DNA of 12,836 nucleotides. It comes from Candidatus Pelagibacter sp. (GTDB lineage Bacteria > Pseudomonadota > Alphaproteobacteria > Pelagibacterales > Pelagibacteraceae). A program made the position numbers and the translations under genes. Below the pieces are notes generated by a model. That model was not told where the DNA came from and made no database searches. It saw nothing but the letters and a program-made list of their open reading frames with translations. Below are positions 7,734 to 12,836 of the stretch, piece by piece. Each line of letters opens with the position of its first letter. The first letter of the stretch is position 1. Location of the stretch: NCBI GenBank assembly GCA_028221385.1, contig JAOIRP010000018.1:1-12836 (forward strand), written 5' to 3'.

Positions 7734-8945
7734 TTATACTTTCTCAAAAATTAAAGCGGCATTAGTTCCACCAAAACCAAAACTATTAGACATCACTGTA
7801 TTTAAAGTTGCTCCAGTTTCTGTTTTTGCAACAATTGGGAATTTTTTAGCCTCTTCATCTATTTCACTAATGTTTGCTGATCCTGCAATGAAATTATTTT
7901 TCATCATTATTAAACAATAGATTGCCTCATGAACTGAAGCAGCTCCTAGCGGATGACCTGATAAAGATTTAGTTGAACTAATTTTTGGAATTGTGTCTCC
8001 AAAAACTCCTTTAACAGCATTTAATTCTGTAATATCACCAACAGGTGTTGATGTTCCATGAGTATTTATATAATCAATTTTATTTTTAGCAGTAGACATA
8101 GCCATTTGCATACATCTTACAGCACCTTCTCCAGATGGTGCCACCATATCATATCCATCCGAAGTTGCTCCATAACCAGTTAATTCCGCGTATATTTTAG
8201 CCCCTCTAGCTTTAGCATGTTCGTATTCTTCTAGGACTAACACTCCACCACCACCAGCAATTACAAAACCGTCTCTTGTTTTATCATATGCTCTTGATGC
8301 AGTTTCAGGTTTATCATTATATTTTGATGATAGTGCTGTCATTGCATCAAACATAGCAGTCATAGCCCAGTGTATTTCTTCACTACCTCCTGCAAAAACA
8401 ATATCTTGTTTTCCCATTTGGATTAACTCCATAGAATTTCCAATACAGTGTCCACTCGTGGCACATGCTGAACTCATCGTATAATTAGTTCCTTTAATTT
8501 TAAAAGGAACAGCCAGGGTTGCAGATGCAGTACTAGCCATAGTTCTTGGAACAATAAATGGTCCCATTAATTTTGGAGTTTTAGCTCTAGTTTTATCAGC
8601 TGCTACAATTACATTTTCAATCGAAGGACCACCAGAGCCCATTACAATTCCAGTTTTAAAATTACTAACATCACTTTCTTCTAATCCAGAATCTTTAATA
8701 GCCTCTTTCATTGCTATATAATTATAAGCCGATCCTGATCCCATAAATCTAATTGTTTTTCTATCTATGTGATCTTCAAGTTTTATATTTGGTTTACCAT
8801 GAACATGACTTTTTAAATTGTGTTCTTTATATTCTTCTGAATATGAAATTCCTGATTGTGAATTTAAAAGAGATTGATGAACTTCTTCTTGATTATTTCC
8901 CAAACAAGAAACAATACCCAAACCTGTAATAACCACTCTTCTCAT
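7734..8945 (-). CDS. fabB: Beta-ketoacyl-ACP synthase I
   Basis: A thiolase-fold condensing enzyme that extends acyl-ACP with malonyl-ACP and is essential for elongating cis-unsaturated intermediates made by FabA. At 403 residues the length is normal. The catalytic triad is visible: nucleophile Cys161 in [10 protein letters not shown], His296 in [11 protein letters not shown] and His331 in SLSGHPLGA, with conserved Lys326 just before it. These match E. coli Cys163, His298, His333 and Lys328. The C-terminal glycine-rich [10 protein letters not shown] motif is present. Type I (FabB) is preferred over type II (FabF) because of the flanking fabA and FabB-like sequence features. The start codon shares one base with the fabA stop (TAATG on the minus strand), so translation is probably coupled. 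Confidence 0.95.
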   Translation of the reverse strand: MRRVVITGLGIVSCLGNNQEEVHQSLLNSQSGISYSEEYKEHNLKSHVHGKPNIKLEDHIDRKTIRFMGSGSAYNYIAMKEAIKDSGLEESDVSNFKTGIVMGSGGPSIENVIVAADKTRAKTPKLMGPFIVPRTMASTASATLAVPFKIKGTNYTMSSACATSGHCIGNSMELIQMGKQDIVFAGGSEEIHWAMTAMFDAMTALSSKYNDKPETASRAYDKTRDGFVIAGGGGVLVLEEYEHAKARGAKIYAELTGYGATSDGYDMVAPSGEGAVRCMQMAMSTAKNKIDYINTHGTSTPVGDITELNAVKGVFGDTIPKISSTKSLSGHPLGAASVHEAIYCLIMMKNNFIAGSANISEIDEEAKKFPIVAKTETGATLNTVMSNSFGFGGTNAALIFEKV

Positions 8946-9445
8946 TATTTAAATAACCCCACTTTTAAATTTTCTGCTGAATATATTTTTTTGTCATCAG
9001 CAAACAATAACCCATTAGCTAACCCAACTGAAGTTCCTCCTGGTGACATAATTTTTTTCATATCAATTATATAAGTTGCTTTTTTTACACTTTTTAAAAC
9101 TTCCCCAGTAAATTTTACTGTACTCACACCCAAAGCTCTTCCTTTTCCTGGGTTACCAAGCCAACCAAGGTAAAAACCTACTAGTTGCCACATAGCATCT
9201 AAACCCAAACAACCAGGCATTACAGGATCTTCTTTAAAATGACAGTCAAAAAACCAAAGGTCATCTTTAATGTCCAATTCTGCTTTAATTAAACCCTTTT
9301 TAAACTCTCCTCCATTATCATTGATTTCTGTTATTCTATCAAACATAAGCATGGGCGGAAGAGGTAATTTTGCATTACCAGGGCCAAAAAGATCACCATT
9401 TCCACAGCTAATTAAATCATCATATGTAAATGAGTTTTTTTTCAT
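8945..9445 (-). CDS. fabA: 3-hydroxydecanoyl-ACP dehydratase/isomerase
   Basis: A hot-dog fold dimer that dehydrates 3-hydroxydecanoyl-ACP and isomerises trans-2- to cis-3-decenoyl-ACP, the committed step of anaerobic unsaturated fatty acid synthesis. The 166-residue product carries the signature [20 protein letters not shown], with catalytic His69 and Asp83 (E. coli His70/Asp84), followed by [13 protein letters not shown] and ending in LKVGLFK. An open frame continues upstream to 9481, but those 12 codons are hydrophobic and unlike the family, so the ATG at 9445 is chosen; AAGGGTG about nine bases upstream is a plausible ribosome-binding site. First gene of the fabA-fabB-fabI unit and divergent from irr. 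Because FabA and FabB occur together, this organism should make monounsaturated lipids without oxygen. Confidence 0.95.
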   Translation of the reverse strand: MKKNSFTYDDLISCGNGDLFGPGNAKLPLPPMLMFDRITEINDNGGEFKKGLIKAELDIKDDLWFFDCHFKEDPVMPGCLGLDAMWQLVGFYLGWLGNPGKGRALGVSTVKFTGEVLKSVKKATYIIDMKKIMSPGGTSVGLANGLLFADDKKIYSAENLKVGLFK

Positions 9446-9497
9446 AAATATAAGCACCCTTAATACTTGATTTATTATCAATATAATATAGAAATAG

Positions 9498-9514
9498 TTT
9501 AGAACTGTTATAAA
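9498..9514. promoter_or_regulatory. ICE-like Irr box between fabA and irr
   Basis: TTTAGAACTGTTATAAA differs at one position from the inverted-repeat iron control element recalled for Irr regulators, TTTAGAAYNRTTCTAAA. It ends five bases before the irr ATG and lies in the 74-base divergent spacer (9446-9519), so it could autoregulate irr and might also affect fabA. A TATAAT at 9482-9487 could be a -10 box for irr, although no good -35 is paired with it. The consensus is from memory; the match itself is read from sequence. Confidence 0.5.
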
Positions 9515-9519
9515 AAATA

Positions 9520-9948
9520 ATGGAAAATTTAAACATTTATACTGAAAAATTAAGAAAATCTGGCCTAAGACCTACAAGACAAAGGCTTAAAATTTGTGAA
9601 GTCTTATTTTCTCCAGAAAAAACCTTTCATTTCACGATTAATGATCTTACTAAAATTATAGAAAAGAAATTAAGTGAAAAAATTTCACTAGCCACAGTTT
9701 ATAACACTATCCACGCCTTCAAGAAAAAAGGATATCTAAAAGAAATTTCGATAAATGCTGACAAAAGTTATTTTGATACAAATGTTTCAGATCACCATCA
9801 TTTTTTTGATGAGGACACAAACGAATTAATTGATTGTGGAGAAAATGAAATTGACTCTGTAAATGTAAAAAAAAATATTACTGGAAAAAAAATTAAATCA
9901 GTTGAAGTTCTGATCAAAGTTGCAACTGATAATCAAAATCAAAATTAA
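9520..9948 (+). CDS. irr: Fur-family regulator, Irr-like
   Basis: A dimeric winged-helix repressor/activator of the Fur superfamily. In alphaproteobacteria Irr responds to heme (iron status) rather than to free Fe2+ directly. The 142-residue protein has [14 protein letters not shown] (16-30), the recognition-helix segment [22 protein letters not shown] (55-76) and the HHH motif at 92-94 in [14 protein letters not shown], which is characteristic of Irr. It lacks the N-terminal Cys-Pro heme motif of the Bradyrhizobium protein, as do several other alphaproteobacterial Irr proteins, and lacks a C-terminal zinc CxxC. Position supports the call: irr divergent from fabA-fabB-fabI is also found in rhizobia. 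No Shine-Dalgarno is evident. Mur/Fur is the alternative but fits the HHH motif and synteny less well. Rubrerythrin follows 104 bases later behind its own promoter. Confidence 0.82.
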   Translation: MENLNIYTEKLRKSGLRPTRQRLKICEVLFSPEKTFHFTINDLTKIIEKKLSEKISLATVYNTIHAFKKKGYLKEISINADKSYFDTNVSDHHHFFDEDTNELIDCGENEIDSVNVKKNITGKKIKSVEVLIKVATDNQNQN

Positions 9949-9977
9949 TTCAATTATTTCAATAACTTAACAATTAC

Positions 9978-9994
9978 ATTAAAATAATTCTAAA
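9978..9994. promoter_or_regulatory. Second ICE-like Irr box, upstream of rubrerythrin
   Basis: Read on the minus strand, TTTAGAATTATTTTAAT matches the recalled ICE consensus (TTTAGAAYNRTTCTAAA) except at two positions. It ends four bases upstream of the -35 box and overlaps the left arm of the TAAACTG/CAGTTTA inverted repeat. A second, slightly degenerate copy next to the first Irr target supports a shared Irr regulon for irr and the rubrerythrin operon. Binding is not demonstrated. Confidence 0.4.
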
Positions 9995-10012
9995 CTGTTG
10001 ACATGCAGTTTA
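9991..10012. repeat. Inverted repeat over the rubrerythrin -35 box (candidate operator)
   Basis: TAAACTG (9991-9997) and CAGTTTA (10006-10012) form a perfect 7-base inverted repeat around an eight-base spacer that contains TTGACA. With one mismatch the arms extend to 11 bases (9987-9997 and 10006-10016). Its centring on the -35 hexamer suggests a site for a dimeric regulator that would block sigma-factor contact. Confidence 0.5.
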
Positions 10013-10027
10013 TAATGATTATATACT
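9998..10027 (+). promoter_or_regulatory. Rubrerythrin promoter (sigma70 type)
   Basis: A perfect -35 TTGACA (9998-10003) and a -10 TATACT (10022-10027, five of six to TATAAT) are separated by 18 bases. Transcription would start near 10034, leaving a leader of about 20 bases ending in a strong ribosome-binding site. It is the only promoter in this window with a consensus -35 element. A second TATAAT at 10011-10016 lacks a good partner. Confidence 0.7.
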
Positions 10028-10041
10028 ATCCATAATCATTA
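10013..10041. repeat. Second inverted repeat at the rubrerythrin -10/start region
   Basis: TAATGATTAT (10013-10022) and ATAATCATTA (10032-10041) form a perfect 10-base inverted repeat around a nine-base spacer (ATACTATCC). The repeat brackets the -10 box, and the predicted transcript would begin within the right arm, so it more likely acts as a DNA operator than as an RNA hairpin. It abuts the AAGGAG ribosome-binding site. Confidence 0.5.
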
Positions 10042-10046
10042 AGGAG
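10041..10046 (+). promoter_or_regulatory. Strong Shine-Dalgarno sequence of rubrerythrin
   Basis: AAGGAG sits six bases before the ATG at 10053. Most other starts in this window have weak or no recognisable site, so this one suggests high translation of rubrerythrin. Confidence 0.8.
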
Positions 10047-10052
10047 AATAAT

Positions 10053-10469
10053 ATGTCATTAAAAGGAAGTAAAACAGAAGAAAACTTAAAAGACGCTTTT
10101 GCAGGTGAGAGCCAAGCAAACAGACGTTATCTTTATTTCGCACAAAAAGCAGATATAGAGGGTTACAACGATGTAGCATCAGTATTCAGATCTACTGCAG
10201 AAGGTGAAACTGGACACGCACATGGTCACCTAGAATATCTTGAAGAAGTAGGAGATCCAGCGACAGGAAAACCTATTGGTGAAACTAAAGATAATTTAGC
10301 TTCTGCTGTTGCAGGTGAAACTCATGAGTACACTGATATGTACCCAGGTATGGCTAAAACAGCAAGAGAAGAAGGTTTTGAAGAAATAGCTGATTGGTTT
10401 GAAACTTTAGCTAAAGCTGAAAAATCTCATGCAGGTAAATTCCAAAAAACTCTAGAATCTATCGCATAA
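10053..10469 (+). CDS. Rubrerythrin family diiron protein without rubredoxin domain
   Basis: A ferritin-like four-helix protein, 138 residues. The diiron ligand pattern is intact: Glu19 in AGES, the E-x-x-H pair Glu52/His55 (GETGHA), Glu89 and Glu92 in GETHEY, and the second E-x-x-H pair Glu123/His126 (AEKSHA). Classical rubrerythrin carries a C-terminal rubredoxin domain with two CPxCG knuckles; here there is no cysteine at all, so electrons must come from a separate donor. The family reduces hydrogen peroxide and protects against oxidative and iron stress. It has a consensus promoter, two nested inverted repeats, an ICE-like box and a strong ribosome-binding site, and is followed by a perfect palindrome and the Fe-S protein gene. 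The Fe-S protein is a possible but unproven electron partner. Confidence 0.93.
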   Translation: MSLKGSKTEENLKDAFAGESQANRRYLYFAQKADIEGYNDVASVFRSTAEGETGHAHGHLEYLEEVGDPATGKPIGETKDNLASAVAGETHEYTDMYPGMAKTAREEGFEEIADWFETLAKAEKSHAGKFQKTLESIA

Positions 10470-10483
10470 ATAAAACTTAATTT

Positions 10484-10505
10484 ATGGTGGGGATATCCCC
10501 ACCAT
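10484..10505. repeat. Perfect 22-base palindrome between rubrerythrin and the Fe-S gene
   Basis: ATGGTGGGG (10484-10492) and CCCCACCAT (10497-10505) flank ATAT, making a perfect palindrome and a GC-rich nine-base-pair RNA hairpin with a four-base loop. It begins 15 bases after the rubrerythrin stop and ends 22 bases before the next ATG. No T run follows, so it is not a standard terminator. A 3'-end stabiliser or partial attenuator that keeps rubrerythrin mRNA above the downstream genes is the likely role. Confidence 0.6.
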
Positions 10506-10527
10506 CAAATCCAAAATTGTAAATTAA

Positions 10528-11859
10528 ATGAGTAAAGAAGGCAGTACAGAAGCTCCTATAAGACATCCTATAAATTTTGAGCACCCTGATTTTTTAGATC
10601 CAAAAAAATTGGATGATGAAATGAGAAGAGCATTTGATATTTGTCATGGATGTAGAAGATGTTTTAATCTATGTGACTCGTTCCCAAAACTATTTGATAT
10701 GATAGATGAGTCAGAAAATGAAGATGTTGAGAGTTTAAAAAGTGAACAATTTGAACCTGTAGTAGATGCCTGCACATTATGTGACATGTGTTTTATGACC
10801 AAGTGTCCTTATGTTCCCCCACATGATTTTGACTTAGATTTTCCTCATTTAATGTTGAGATATAGAACCGCACAAAAAAAACTAAATAAATTGCCAGCAG
10901 TTCCAGCACAATTAGCTCAAATTGATAGAAATGCAAAAATTGGTGTATTATTTTCATCATTAATAAACTGGGCCTCAAACATAAAGAACAAATTTTTAAG
11001 AAAAATATTAGAATTAGTTGCTGGAATTGATATGAGAGTTAGTCTTCCAGTTTACAATTCAGAAACGTTTACAAATTATTTTAAAAAAAATAAAGATCCG
11101 ATAAATACAGAGGCACCATCAAAAAATAGAAAAGTAGTAATTTACTCTACATGTTTTGTGAATTTTAATAAAAAAAATACGGGTGTTGCTGCTTTAAAAG
11201 TTTTGAAAAAGAATGGGGTTGAAGTTCAAGAAGCTTATCCAGGATGTTGTGGAATGCCTTTTTTGGAACAAGCAGATTTACCTAAAGTAGTAGAACAAGC
11301 AAAAAAAGTTTCTAAAGACTTATTAGAGTGGGTTGAGAAAGGTTACCAAGTTATTACATTAACAGCCAGTTGTGGTTTAATGTTGAAATTTGAATGGCCC
11401 TTACTATTGCCTGATGATGAGAATATTAAAAAACTTTCACAGAGTGTAAGTGATATAGATGAATATATAGTTGATATTGCCCAAAAAGAAGGTTTGGCAG
11501 AAGGTTTAAAAGAAATAGATGGTGGTGTAACAGTTCATAATGCTTGTCATGCAAGAGCACAAAACATGGGAATAAAATCTAGAGATATGCTGAAATTTAT
11601 ACCAAACATTAAAATGGACGTTGTAGAGAGATGTGCTGGCCATGGGGGAACTTTTGGAGTAATGAAAGAAACACATGATCTTGCATTAAAAGTGGGAAGA
11701 CCAACAGCAAGACAAATTAAAAATAAAAATAATAAATACATGGCCTCTGATTGCCCATTGGCTGGAAAACATTTGAAGCAACTGGAAGTTGACACAAAAA
11801 TATCTAATGATGAGGCACTACACCCCATCGAATTAATGGCAAAAAGTTATAGATTATGA
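10528..11859 (+). CDS. GlpC/HdrD-like Fe-S oxidoreductase subunit (two 4Fe-4S clusters plus CCG domains)
   Basis: The 443-residue protein starts with two 4Fe-4S binding motifs: Cys39-x2-Cys42-x2-Cys45-x3-Cys49 and Cys82-x2-Cys85-x2-Cys88-x4-Cys93-Pro. Two cysteine-rich domains follow. The first runs from STCF (Cys209) to PGCCGMP (Cys240/Cys241), with Cys282 further on. The second runs from HNACH (Cys340) through ERCAGHGG (Cys369) to SDCPLAGKHL (Cys409). This is the heterodisulfide-reductase/GlpC layout, in which CCG domains hold a special Fe-S cluster or quinone/thiol site. In the second domain the expected CCG is CAG, so one canonical cysteine is missing. No transmembrane helix or signal peptide is seen. 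It lies between rubrerythrin and DUF3501, overlapping the latter by four bases (ATGA). An electron carrier to rubrerythrin is inference; glycerol-3-phosphate or glycolate dehydrogenase partners are absent nearby. Confidence 0.88.
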   Translation: MSKEGSTEAPIRHPINFEHPDFLDPKKLDDEMRRAFDICHGCRRCFNLCDSFPKLFDMIDESENEDVESLKSEQFEPVVDACTLCDMCFMTKCPYVPPHDFDLDFPHLMLRYRTAQKKLNKLPAVPAQLAQIDRNAKIGVLFSSLINWASNIKNKFLRKILELVAGIDMRVSLPVYNSETFTNYFKKNKDPINTEAPSKNRKVVIYSTCFVNFNKKNTGVAALKVLKKNGVEVQEAYPGCCGMPFLEQADLPKVVEQAKKVSKDLLEWVEKGYQVITLTASCGLMLKFEWPLLLPDDENIKKLSQSVSDIDEYIVDIAQKEGLAEGLKEIDGGVTVHNACHARAQNMGIKSRDMLKFIPNIKMDVVERCAGHGGTFGVMKETHDLALKVGRPTARQIKNKNNKYMASDCPLAGKHLKQLEVDTKISNDEALHPIELMAKSYRL

Positions 11860-12455
11860 TTATGAGTAAAGAAAAAAGACAAATTGAAAAACAGGACTTA
11901 ATTCCTTTAGATATTTATACAAAGAATAGAAAACAAATAAGAAAAGATATTGTTGAGTTTAAAAAGGATAGAAGAATAGCTCTTGGTCCATATGCAACTT
12001 TTTATTTTGAAAGTTTTGAAACAATGTTGGCTCAAGTACAGGAAATGCTTTATATAGAAAAGGGTGGAGATGAGCAGTTAAAAGACGAGTTAATAGCATA
12101 CAATCCATTAGTCCCAAATGGCAAAGAACTAACAGCAACATTGATGTTTGAAATAGATAATCCAGTTTCTAGAGCAGCATTTCTAGGAAAAGTAGGTGGT
12201 ATTGAGGAAAAAGTATTTATGAAAATTGACGATGTTGTTATCAAGGCTGAACCTGAAGAAGATGTAGATAGAACCTCTGCAGAAGGTAAAGCGTCATCGG
12301 TACAATTTATTCATTTCAAATTCAGTGATGATCAAATTGTGAAAATGAAATCTGGAAAAGCCAATGTTCAACTTGGTATAGAACACAAAGAATATGCTCA
12401 TACTACTAAATTAACTGAAGTTAATATTAAATCACTATCAGCAGATTTTATTTAA
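11856..12455 (+). CDS. DUF3501 family protein
   Basis: A 199-residue soluble protein recognised as DUF3501 by its segments RRIALGPYATFYFESFETM, QVQEMLYIEKGG, AYNPLVPNGKELTATLMFEID and the C-terminal VQFIHFKFSDDQIVKMKSG. It has no cysteine, so it is not itself an Fe-S protein, and shows no signal peptide or membrane segment. The ATG at 11856 overlaps the upstream stop by ATGA, implying coupled translation; the ATG at 11862 (MSKEKRQ) is an alternative two codons later. Its function is unknown. Coupling to the Fe-S gene and rubrerythrin, an association also seen in other Proteobacteria, points to one redox complex or repair pathway, but no reaction can be assigned. Its last eight bases overlap the converging SH3 gene. 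Confidence 0.88.
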   Translation: MIMSKEKRQIEKQDLIPLDIYTKNRKQIRKDIVEFKKDRRIALGPYATFYFESFETMLAQVQEMLYIEKGGDEQLKDELIAYNPLVPNGKELTATLMFEIDNPVSRAAFLGKVGGIEEKVFMKIDDVVIKAEPEEDVDRTSAEGKASSVQFIHFKFSDDQIVKMKSGKANVQLGIEHKEYAHTTKLTEVNIKSLSADFI

Positions 12456-12836
12456 TAGAGCCCCAGATATCATTAGTTTTAATCCATCCTGCATAGTTAT
12501 CAGTTGCAATATGACACCAACCATCTTTACACTCATTAACTTTCAATAATCTTCCTTTTTCTAACCTTGCCAGTGGTTTTGAATAATTAGTTGGCTTTTT
12601 AAATAAAATTTTATTTTTTAATATAATAATAGAATTAGGCTTTTTTAACATTCTCCAATGTATCCATCCACTATTGTTATCTAAATCCACAATTCTTCTC
12701 CAATTTTCTTTCTTGTCAATTTGTTTTACAGGAAGATTTATTTTTTTATAAATATACTTAATTGGAGAGTCAAAACTTGGACCATATCTAACATAAACTT
12801 TATTTTTTTTTAAGGATAAAAACTTCTCTTCAGCAG
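12448..12836 (-). CDS. SH3 (SH3_3-like) domain protein, 5' end beyond window
   Basis: The minus strand is open from the window edge to TAA (12450-12448), giving 128 residues. Two SH3-like repeats are visible. The first has NKVYVRYGPSFDSPI, a lysine-rich stretch, ENWRRI and SGWIHWRML. The second has LFKKPTNYSKPLARLEKGRLL, CKDGWCHI and YAGWIKTNDIWG. The VRxGPS...GW...GWI pattern is typical of bacterial SH3_3 proteins, often exported and thought to act in cell-wall binding or signalling; a signal peptide would be upstream of the window. A GTG at 12690 inside the frame is not the true start, because homology-like sequence continues upstream. It converges on the DUF3501 gene with an eight-base overlap. 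Confidence 0.82.
   Translation of the reverse strand, partial: AEEKFLSLKKNKVYVRYGPSFDSPIKYIYKKINLPVKQIDKKENWRRIVDLDNNSGWIHWRMLKKPNSIIILKNKILFKKPTNYSKPLARLEKGRLLKVNECKDGWCHIATDNYAGWIKTNDIWGSIK

Noticed and set aside
7385..7765. Plus-strand open frame opposite fabI
   Set aside because: It is a shadow of the strongly supported fabI gene, with no recognisable domain.
9446..9481. Longer N-terminus for FabA
   Set aside because: The 12 extra codons are unlike the family and lie in the promoter spacer; the ATG at 9445 matches known FabA starts.
10011..10016. Alternative -10 TATAAT for rubrerythrin
   Set aside because: It is only seven bases from TTGACA, and the hexamer 17 bases upstream (TTCTAA) is a poor -35; TTGACA-18-TATACT fits better.
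1..12836. Transposons, prophage, CRISPR array, toxin-antitoxin or defence genes
   Set aside because: No transposase, integrase, direct-repeat array or paired small ORFs of this kind were seen; nearly all coding space is explained by housekeeping and redox genes.

Overview
The window is AT-rich, densely packed DNA from an alphaproteobacterium. Protein sequences and gene order point to the marine SAR11 (Pelagibacterales) lineage or a close relative: tiny spacers, an Irr-type regulator next to fabA-fabB-fabI, and a rubrerythrin / Fe-S protein / DUF3501 cassette. This lineage assignment is inference from recognised protein families, not a search. No mobile element, CRISPR array, tRNA or rRNA was found, and no stretch longer than about 300 bases lacks a gene.

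Left edge (1-780): a carboxylesterase truncated by the window edge (minus strand), a small two-helix HIG1-type membrane protein (plus strand), and the last 42 residues of a TlpA-like thioredoxin (minus strand). At about 771-779 the thioredoxin fragment runs directly into the middle of nusA. Both genes have lost their 5' ends at the same point, so this is either an assembly/amplification chimera or a real deletion or rearrangement.

Translation and RNA block (774-6891, plus strand): beheaded nusA, then infB, rbfA, rpsO and pnp, closed by a strong hairpin terminator. ylxR and truB, which often sit in this cluster, are absent. These genes act in transcription elongation, initiation-complex formation, 30S maturation, the small subunit, and RNA decay.

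Fatty-acid block (6946-9445, minus strand): fabA-fabB-fabI, the anaerobic-type unsaturated fatty acid branch (dehydratase/isomerase, ketoacyl-ACP synthase I, enoyl-ACP reductase), translationally coupled. It is divergent from an Irr-like Fur-family regulator, a synteny also known from rhizobia.

Iron/redox block (9520-12455, plus strand): irr, then rubrerythrin (no rubredoxin domain) behind an elaborate promoter, then a GlpC/HdrD-like two-cluster Fe-S protein and a DUF3501 protein overlapping it by 4 bases. ICE-like (Irr box) sequences lie upstream of both irr and rubrerythrin. Together this looks like an iron/heme-responsive peroxide-defence or redox cassette whose last two proteins have no assigned role. 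The right edge (12448-12836, minus strand) holds the C-terminal part of a double SH3 (SH3_3-like) protein, overlapping the DUF3501 gene tail to tail.
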